Shown here piece by piece: positions 1-4,917 of a DNA stretch of 6,606 nucleotides (the stretch's first letter is position 1; every line of letters starts with the position of its first letter). The position numbers and the translations under genes are program-made. The notes below the pieces were generated by a model. The model made no database searches. It was given only the letters and a program-made list of their open reading frames with translations, and had not been told where the DNA came from. Origin of the DNA: Acidobacteriota bacterium (GTDB lineage Bacteria; Acidobacteriota; Terriglobia; Terriglobales; Acidobacteriaceae); assembly GCA_003225615.1 (NCBI GenBank), contig QIAS01000361.1:1-6606 (forward strand), given 5' to 3'.

Positions 1-874
1 GTCATCGGCCACGTATAGATCCAGACACCCATCCTTATCGTAGTCAAGCCACAGCACGCCCAAACCGTAATAGCCGCCTGGATCAATATTCAATTTTTCC
101 GTGACGTCGGTGAAAGTACCGTCCCCATTGTTGTGATAAAGCCGATCGCGCGCGCCTTTCAATCCGCGAGGTCCGCAGGAGACCGGAATGCCGCGATACT
201 GGCAGAATGGGCCGTTCCCGAACTCGGGCAAATGGTCCAAATCCAGCTCGACGTAATTCGCGACATAAAGATCAAGGTTGCCGTCGTTGTCGTAATCACC
301 AAAAGCCGCGCTCGTGCCCCACCGCCCGGGATTGCCCACGCCAGCTTTCGCAGTTACATCCGTGAACGTGCCATCGTGGTTGTTTTTGTAAAGAACAGCG
401 CCATCAAGATAGGTGACGTACAGATCTTCCCACCCATCATTGTCGTAGTCGCCGACCGCTACCCCGAATCCCCACCCGCAATGGGCTAAGCCGGACTTAG
501 CCGTCACATCCGTGAATGTGCCGTCGTGGTTGTTGCGATACAGTTTGCTGGCGTGGCATTTACCCGAGCGCAGATCCTCGATCTATCCATCCGTCGTTGT
601 CATAGTCAAAGAGGGCAATGCCACCGCACATTGACTCCATGATGTAGCGTTTTTCCGGACTGCCGCAGGTGAGATGAAAATCAATTCCGGCAGCACGTGT
701 CACATCCACAAATTGCGCTTGTCCGGGGGGAGCTGGAACCTTGACTCTAGGTTGAGACGCAGCTTTGGCGTGATCCCGCGCCTGCCGCGGAGTGCCACTG
801 CCCAAAAGCCATACTCCGGTACCAATCAGCAGACCTAGCGCTAGCCATCGCACCGGAGAAGACAATGCAGTCAT
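1..874 (-). pseudogene. CRTAC1-family FG-GAP/VCBS beta-propeller protein, frame broken, 3' end outside window
   Basis: Exported or membrane-anchored repeat protein of the CRTAC1 (FG-GAP/VCBS, usually with C-terminal ASPIC/UnbV) type; its biochemical role is not established. The start is ATG at 874-872, whose A is shared with the TGA of the upstream TPR gene. Residues 7-25 are hydrophobic (signal or anchor), followed by a Pro-rich linker, FVDVT at 55-59 and a first Ca-binding-type loop DYDNDGWID at 90-98. That frame stops at 562-560. A second minus frame, open from 582 to the left edge, carries the rest: [13 protein letters not shown], then loops [12 protein letters not shown] (450-415), [12 protein letters not shown] (297-262) and [12 protein letters not shown] (45-10), plus a Cys pair (FCQYRG at 204, SCGPRG at 177). 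The two parts are clearly one gene with a net frame change of +1 (or -2) between 582 and 563. The family assignment is firm; whether the break is real or a sequence error is open. The C-terminal domain would lie left of the window. Confidence 0.85.
563..583 (-). other. frameshift junction inside the CRTAC1-family gene
   Basis: The N-terminal frame reads DGWID, then RGSALG and a TAA stop at 562-560. The C-terminal frame has a TAG at 585-583 and is open only below 582, so the frame change must fall in this stretch. In the other propeller loops here the motif is followed at once by a hydrophobic strand (LYV). Neither frame encodes such a strand after the first loop: one gives RGSALG, the other [17 protein letters not shown]. 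This fits a small deletion of a length leaving a net frame change better than a single inserted base. A short inverted repeat, AGATC-CTC-GATCT on the plus strand (572-584), sits exactly at the junction. Confidence 0.7.
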
Positions 875-2001
875 CAATGAATCCGGCCTGTGGCCATCCC
901 TCCGGTCTGTTGCTGGTTTTTCTTTAGCTCCGCGAATCGCTGCCATTCCTGCTTGGCTTCGCTGTTGCCGGTTCTCTCGAAGGCGCGTGCCAGTTGGTAA
1001 TGAGGACTTGGATCCGCGGGGTTTAGTTCCGCCGCTCGCCGCAGTGCGCTTATGGCAGGCTGGGCCTCACCTTGCATCAACAACGCTTTTCCCAAATCGT
1101 AAAAAGCATCGGCATTTTGCGGATTTAATTCCGTCGCGCGACGAAGATGCACAATCGCTGTTTTCACCTCTCCCGTCTCCAGCAGCGAATGCCCGAGCTG
1201 GTAGCGGACCTCGGGGTTTTCCGGAGAGCGCCCGATTTCCTTTTCGTATTCAGCTACGGCTTCCTTATTTTTTCCCAGACTCGCGTAAGCAAATCCCAGG
1301 TGATAGTGTCCCAGGGGCGCGTTGGGATCCAGGCGTAAGGCCGTCTGAAACTGTTGGATCGCCTGCAGAGTGCGATTCGAATTCTGATAAGCCCGCCCCA
1401 GCAGTAGATGCGTTACTGGATTCGAGCCTTTGGTCTTCAACGCCCTTTCCAGTTCGTCCGCCGCGGAAGAATATTGATTCTGGCTTAACAGCACGAGAGC
1501 AAGGTCGAAGTGAACATCCGAGTTTGCACGGTCCAGTTTTGCAGCCTGCTGCAATTCGCGCGCTGCCTCGGCATTTTGACCCGCCTTGAAATAGGCCAGC
1601 CCCAGCCAATGATGCAGTTCCGCGTCCTGCGGCCAACGCTCACCCGTCTGCCGCCCACTGGCTATGGCCGCATCAAGCCGACCCGCCTGCAAGTAGCTCA
1701 GTACAAGCCCCCGCGCCACTTCGAGATTTTCCGGCGCCAGTTGGCGCGCCTGCTCAAAATCCTCTACTGCAGCGACGAAGTTGCCGGCGTCAAGCGCGGC
1801 TTGGCCCTGTCGCACCAGGGCCTCTACTTGGGACGAAGCCGCTTGCGCAAAAGTGTTTGCAACCGCAAAACACAGCAGCACTACCAGAAGCAATCCCACT
1901 CGAAAGAGTTCGTGGCTAACGTGGCGTTCCGACCAACAAGGATCCACCTGAAAACAAGAGCCTGCACGGCCTGCATCCTCTAATTTCATCGCTGGGAGCA
2001 T
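874..2001 (-). CDS. exported tetratricopeptide (TPR) repeat protein
   Basis: A protein-interaction scaffold made almost wholly of TPRs. From the ATG at 2001 it has 375 residues. A hydrophobic segment at 35-54 ends in FAQA-A, a good signal-peptidase I site, so the repeats should lie in the periplasm or be membrane-tethered. Residues 59-364 form nine gapless 34-residue TPRs with the usual pattern (for example [21 protein letters not shown] and LNPQN or LNPAD linkers), followed by a short polar tail. The start is uncertain. The frame is open back to ATG 2106, and ATG 1989 is also possible. I prefer 2001 because GGGA lies about 10 nt upstream, the signal peptide is nearer the N terminus, and this leaves room for promoters before the divergent DinB gene. 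Its TGA overlaps the ATG of the CRTAC1 gene, implying coupled translation and a shared role. The binding partner cannot be read from the sequence. Confidence 0.88.
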   Translation of the reverse strand: MLPAMKLEDAGRAGSCFQVDPCWSERHVSHELFRVGLLLVVLLCFAVANTFAQAASSQVEALVRQGQAALDAGNFVAAVEDFEQARQLAPENLEVARGLVLSYLQAGRLDAAIASGRQTGERWPQDAELHHWLGLAYFKAGQNAEAARELQQAAKLDRANSDVHFDLALVLLSQNQYSSAADELERALKTKGSNPVTHLLLGRAYQNSNRTLQAIQQFQTALRLDPNAPLGHYHLGFAYASLGKNKEAVAEYEKEIGRSPENPEVRYQLGHSLLETGEVKTAIVHLRRATELNPQNADAFYDLGKALLMQGEAQPAISALRRAAELNPADPSPHYQLARAFERTGNSEAKQEWQRFAELKKNQQQTGGMATGRIH

Positions 2002-2134
2002 CCTAAACGGTTCCCGAGATGGGGCGCAATTTGCCCCTGAGGCGGTAATCCGCGCCCTCGGCTGCACGTTCCGAGACAACAGCCCTTCACCACTTGTCCC
2101 CATCATCCTGCTCGCCGTAAATTAAGGTTTAAAA
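2002..2134. promoter_or_regulatory. divergent intergenic region between the TPR and DinB genes
   Basis: The TPR gene and the DinB gene are transcribed away from each other, so promoters for both should lie here, provided the TPR start is 2001 or 1989 rather than 2106. On the plus strand a weak sigma-70-like pair is visible: TTGTCC at 2094-2099 and TAAATT at 2118-2123 with an 18-nt spacer, each matching 4 of 6 consensus bases. If used, transcription would begin only a few bases before ATG 2135, which would favour the second DinB ATG at 2159. I see no clear operator. The promoter assignment is inference. Confidence 0.3.
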
Positions 2135-2623
2135 ATGGATCACCAGGATGGCGCCACCATGCTTGAGCACCACCGACGGCTGTTTGCCTATGACGAATGG
2201 GCGAACCACGAAGTTCTTCGTTCCCTCCAAGCCTCCTCAGATCCTCCTCGACGTTCCCTCCAACTGATGGCGCACATCCTCTCTGCCGAACGCCTCTGGC
2301 TTGAACGCCTGCAGGAGATCCCGCAGACCTATCCCGTCTGGCCTGATTTTCAACTGAGCCAATGCGAACGCGAAGCCGCCGCCCTGCCGCAACTCTGGCG
2401 GAACTACCTCGCTGGGCTTTCATCCGCCAAACTTTCCCAAGCGGTCCATTACAAGAACAGCAAAGGCGAGTCCTGGACCAATTCGGTTGAAGACATTCTC
2501 ACGCACGTAGTCATGCATTCCGCGTATCATCGCGGGCAGATCGCCGCCGACATGCGCGCTACGGGAAATGTTCCCGCATACACCGATTTCATTCATGGAG
2601 TCCGACAGGGACTTCTCGAGTAA
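2135..2623 (+). CDS. DinB/YfiT-fold four-helix-bundle metalloprotein
   Basis: Member of the DinB superfamily: small cytoplasmic four-helix bundles that bind a divalent metal through three histidines. Some members act as thiol-dependent transferases, but most have no known substrate. At 162 residues the length is typical. The N-terminal helix has FAYDEWANHEVL (17-28). The expected ligands are His47 (LMAHILSAERLWLERL) and His128 and His132 in the HVVMHSAYHRGQI motif; all three are present, so the metal site looks intact. An additional His124 precedes the pair. Two starts are possible: ATG 2135 with AAGG 7 nt upstream, or ATG 2159 with AGGA 10 nt upstream. I keep the first because its ribosome-binding site is better placed, though the second would begin nearer the conserved helix. 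The stop is followed 3 nt later by the methyltransferase-like gene, suggesting an operon. The specific reaction is unknown. Confidence 0.9.
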   Translation: MDHQDGATMLEHHRRLFAYDEWANHEVLRSLQASSDPPRRSLQLMAHILSAERLWLERLQEIPQTYPVWPDFQLSQCEREAAALPQLWRNYLAGLSSAKLSQAVHYKNSKGESWTNSVEDILTHVVMHSAYHRGQIAADMRATGNVPAYTDFIHGVRQGLLE

Positions 2624-2626
2624 GCC

Positions 2627-3052
2627 ATGAGCGACCGCAAGTTTTATCTTTTCCTTGCCGCGCAAATCCTGGCCACAGCCCTGCTTCTGAGCTGGCTCTC
2701 GGTATGGCCGGGTAGCTGGAATCTGTCGCGCTGCATCGGCTTCGGCCTCGCGGTCATTGGCCTTGCGCTCGTCTTTACAGCGCGCTACCAGCTCGGCAAA
2801 TCATTTTCCGTGACGCCCCAGGCCCGGGTGCTGGTTACCCATGGACTCTATTCCAGGATTCGAAACCCCATCTACGTCTTCGGCAGCCTTGTGGTTTTAG
2901 GAACCATTCTGATTTTTCAGCGTCCTTATTTATGGTTCTTGCTGGCAGTGTTGATTCCCGTCCAGGCATTGCGTGCTCGCCGCGAAGCTGCCGTGCTCGA
3001 GGGAAAATTCGGCGAGAGCTATCGCCAGTATCGCCGCAAAACATGGTTCTGA
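2627..3052 (+). CDS. isoprenylcysteine carboxyl methyltransferase-like integral membrane protein
   Basis: Small membrane protein of the ICMT/PEMT-like methyltransferase superfamily, which uses S-adenosylmethionine to methylate lipids or lipid-linked groups; bacterial members rarely have known substrates. The 141 residues contain about four hydrophobic segments (roughly 5-27, 36-52, 83-98 and 101-115). The family signature is clear: HGLYSRIRNPIYV at 72-84 (the RNP-x-Y motif), and near the C terminus RREAAVLEGKFGESYRQY (118-135), with two glutamates (120, 125) as in the SAM-binding core of the family. The protein ends soon after this motif, as is normal. Its ATG lies 3 nt after the DinB stop with no strong ribosome-binding site, so translation may depend on the upstream gene. 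Whether the substrate is a lipid, a quinone precursor or a protein cannot be told from this context. Confidence 0.88.
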   Translation: MSDRKFYLFLAAQILATALLLSWLSVWPGSWNLSRCIGFGLAVIGLALVFTARYQLGKSFSVTPQARVLVTHGLYSRIRNPIYVFGSLVVLGTILIFQRPYLWFLLAVLIPVQALRARREAAVLEGKFGESYRQYRRKTWF

Positions 3053-3201
3053 GATGGCCACATCGATTATCCCAACTCATCCCCTGGAATGCCCGTGGGA
3101 AAGCACACCTCTTCGAACCCGCGCTCCGGCCACCGAAAATTCGCATTGCGCCGCAAGCTCCAGTAATCTGTCAGTTCTCCGGCCTGCCCGGAATTAATCC
3201 A

Positions 3202-4248
3202 ATGAAACGCACTCTCCTCTATCTTGCTTTTCTCCTTCCGGCGCTGCCCGTGCCCGCGGCCCAGCCTACACTGCCTCCGCTTCCGGTTCCTTTCTCCAAC
3301 AACGCCGTTGCAAGCCTGAAGGTTGGCAAACAATTCCTGCTGTTTTCGTTTATGGGAATCGGACCGGGCAAAACCTGGAAGGACATCACCAACGCGGCTT
3401 ACCAGCTTGAGATGGGTGCCGCGAAATGGACCGAGATCCGCCCCGTCCCCGGACCCGCCGGCCGTCTGGCCGTTTCAGCCTCCGCCGCGCGGCAACAGGT
3501 TTTTCTCTTCGGAGGCTACGTCGTCGATGGTCAGGGCAGCGAGATCACCGTGCGCGATGTAAACGTCTACGAGCCTTTTGACAAAAGATGGTATCGCGGC
3601 GCCGACATTCCCGTCGCCGTGGATGACTCCGTCATCGGCACTTACCGCGATCGCTTCATCTACCTCGTCAGCGGTTGGTCCAAGACCGATGCGGTGCAAA
3701 ACGTACAGGTTTACGACACTGAGAAGAACACCTGGAAACAGGCCACTCCCATCACGGGTACGCCCGTGTTCGGGCATGCCGGGGCGCTGCTCGATGACAC
3801 CATCATCTACATTGACGGCGCTTACAAAAATCCCAAGGGCCCCACTCCACCCTACCTGGCTTCTGACGAGTGCTGGATGGGAAAGATCGACCATCACGAT
3901 CCCACCAAAATTCAGTGGAGCAAAATTGCTCCTCATCCCGGCAACGCCCGTTATCGCATCGCACCCGGCGCTTCCGAAAAAGATAAGAAGATTTACTTCT
4001 CCGGCGGCACCGACAATCCTTACAACTACAACGGAATCGGCTACGACGGCCGTCCCGCCGAACCGTCTCCCGTCACCTTCGCCTGGGATCTGCGCACCAG
4101 TAAATGGGAGGTCATCAATGAAAATACCCCCAATCCCACCATGGATCACCGCGGGCTGATCGCCACTCCCGCAGGTCTGATCATCATGGGAGGCATGGAA
4201 AAAGGCCAGCAGGTTACTTCTCGTGTGACGCTAATTCCGCGCAAGTAA
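3202..4248 (+). CDS. exported Kelch-repeat six-bladed beta-propeller protein (NanM-like layout)
   Basis: A 348-residue protein with a clear Sec signal peptide (MKRTLLYLAF then LLPALPVPAA, likely cut after Ala20), so it should be periplasmic or secreted. Six regularly spaced inner-strand motifs mark the blades: FLLFSFMG (45-52), VFLFGGY (100-106), FIYLVSGW (152-159), IIYIDGA (201-207), KIYFSGG (263-269) and LIIMGGM (326-332). Most are followed by the Kelch Y/W pattern (VYEPFDKRW, VYDTEKNTW, WDLRTSKW). The layout and the mature N terminus (LPPLPVPF) recall N-acetylneuraminate epimerase NanM, but no sialic-acid gene is nearby and the proposed NanM catalytic Glu seems replaced (GAYK where I recall GEAK), so I do not assign that activity. 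The frame is open far upstream, but the signal peptide fixes the start at 3202; a weak GGA lies about 9 nt before it. The gap to the upstream gene is 149 nt. Confidence 0.85.
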   Translation: MKRTLLYLAFLLPALPVPAAQPTLPPLPVPFSNNAVASLKVGKQFLLFSFMGIGPGKTWKDITNAAYQLEMGAAKWTEIRPVPGPAGRLAVSASAARQQVFLFGGYVVDGQGSEITVRDVNVYEPFDKRWYRGADIPVAVDDSVIGTYRDRFIYLVSGWSKTDAVQNVQVYDTEKNTWKQATPITGTPVFGHAGALLDDTIIYIDGAYKNPKGPTPPYLASDECWMGKIDHHDPTKIQWSKIAPHPGNARYRIAPGASEKDKKIYFSGGTDNPYNYNGIGYDGRPAEPSPVTFAWDLRTSKWEVINENTPNPTMDHRGLIATPAGLIIMGGMEKGQQVTSRVTLIPRK

Positions 4249-4362
4249 TTTGTCATGAGCCGTTTGCTGATTCGGGAGCCCTTCCCAGCGTAGTGACCAG
4301 TAACATTAGAAAACACTTAAGGCAACTCCCTCCCGTGCCCTCCTGCCGCCTACCATCAGGTC

Positions 4363-4764
4363 ATGAACCATCACAGCCCGCTTCGACTGCTCTTCCTTCT
4401 GTTCGTGCTCTACGGACGCGCTTTCGCGCAGGCCTTGCCCGACGCCCCTTCTCGCCATAAATTCTGGGACCGCCAGAACAAGACTTTATTTATCGTGCAC
4501 GCGGGTCTGGAAACCGCCGATTTCGCCATCACTCATCACAACCTTGCCAACGGCGGCCGAGAACTGAATCCCATCGGTAAGCCGTTCGTGGAAAGCGGCA
4601 CGGCCGGACAGATCACCTTTTTCGCCGGTCGCACCTTGGCCACCCTCGGCGTCAGCTACGCATTCCACCGTACGGGTCACCACAAATTGGAACGTGCTAC
4701 AACTATGTTCATGATCGGCGATTCAGGTTATGGCGTTGCCTACAGCCTGGCCCATCACCGATGA
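4363..4764 (+). CDS. small exported or membrane protein of unknown function with a D...T...GG.ELNP motif
   Basis: I cannot name the function. The 133-residue product starts with a signal peptide (RLLFLLFVLYGRAFAQA, likely cut after Ala22 or Ala24), and the mature part begins with LPDAPS, a stretch I associate with exported acidobacterial proteins. Three moderately hydrophobic segments follow (about 40-58, 80-101 and 112-129). Between the first two is LETADFAIT then GGRELNPIGKPF (49-75). The spacing of Asp53, Thr57, Gly-Gly 64-65 and Glu67-x-Asn-Pro resembles the membrane family DUF5658, though the match is only by eye. The protein is rich in histidine (pairs at 58-59, 106-107 and 131-132). 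AGG stands only 2 nt before the ATG, so the ribosome-binding site is poor, but no better in-frame start precedes the signal peptide. It has 114 nt upstream and 153 nt downstream, so it may be a single-gene unit. Confidence 0.75.
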   Translation: MNHHSPLRLLFLLFVLYGRAFAQALPDAPSRHKFWDRQNKTLFIVHAGLETADFAITHHNLANGGRELNPIGKPFVESGTAGQITFFAGRTLATLGVSYAFHRTGHHKLERATTMFMIGDSGYGVAYSLAHHR

Positions 4765-4806
4765 ACGGCTGAGTGTGGAGTTCCGCAAGCAAGCTCGTTC
4801 CTTTGA

Positions 4807-4822
4807 AAGCGGTGCTCCGCTT
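4807..4822. repeat. small perfect inverted repeat (hairpin)
   Basis: AAGCGG (4807-4812) and CCGCTT (4817-4822) form a perfect 6-bp stem with a TGCT loop in the gap between the small exported protein gene and the histidine kinase gene. No T-run follows, so it is a poor rho-independent terminator. It overlaps the possible -35 box at 4821-4826 and could instead be an operator, or mean nothing. Confidence 0.35.
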
Positions 4823-4850
4823 AGCAAACATCCCGCACAATGAATACAAT
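4821..4850 (+). promoter_or_regulatory. possible sigma-70-type promoter for the histidine kinase gene
   Basis: TTAGCA (4821-4826, 4 of 6 consensus bases) and TACAAT (4845-4850, 5 of 6) are separated by 18 nt and lie about 68 nt before the GTG start. The -10 match is good and the -35 is mediocre. It lies in a real intergenic gap in front of a long gene, which makes it plausible. Acidobacterial promoter rules are poorly known, so this is tentative. Confidence 0.3.
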
Positions 4851-4905
4851 GGTAGGTTCTGGCCGCGACTGCGAGTAGCAGAGTCTGGAGTGGGAGCGAG
4901 TAGAA

Positions 4906-4910
4906 CGGGG
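4906..4910 (+). promoter_or_regulatory. ribosome-binding site supporting the GTG start at 4918
   Basis: A CGGGG stretch ends 7 nt before GTG 4918, a suitable distance for a weak Shine-Dalgarno site. An in-frame TAG at 4876-4878 rules out starts further upstream, and the next in-frame ATG is at 5401, well inside the sensor domain and after the first membrane segment. GTG 4918 is therefore the only sensible start. Confidence 0.55.
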
Positions 4911-4917
4911 CACTATC

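Noticed and set aside
133..489. Plus-strand open frame of 118 codons
   Set aside because: It lies antisense to the clearly coding FG-GAP repeats of the CRTAC1 gene, and its Val/Ile-rich product mirrors the repeated Asp/Asn codons of the calcium loops.
563..583. Programmed ribosomal frameshift
   Set aside because: There is no slippery heptamer or long homopolymer, and an expected beta strand is missing in both frames, which points to a deletion or error.
560..946. Treating the 128-codon frame as a complete small gene starting at 946
   Set aside because: It holds only the first loop of an FG-GAP protein, and the start at 874 (TGATG overlap, then a hydrophobic segment) fits better. The remainder continues in another frame.
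792..1983. Several plus-strand open frames opposite the TPR gene
   Set aside because: The minus strand encodes nine textbook TPRs here; the plus-strand products are Arg/Pro/Ser-rich and show no domain.
3475..4149. Minus-strand open frame of 224 codons
   Set aside because: It is opposite the Kelch gene, and its Gly/Val/Asp-rich product has no recognisable fold. It is a shadow of GC-rich codons.
3578..4159. Plus-strand open frame of 193 codons in another frame of the Kelch gene
   Set aside because: The product is Pro/Thr/Ser-rich and low in complexity, while the overlapping frame has a signal peptide and six Kelch blades.
4270..4300. GGGA...TCCC inverted repeat after the Kelch gene as a terminator
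   Set aside because: The stem is only 4 bp and has no following T-run.
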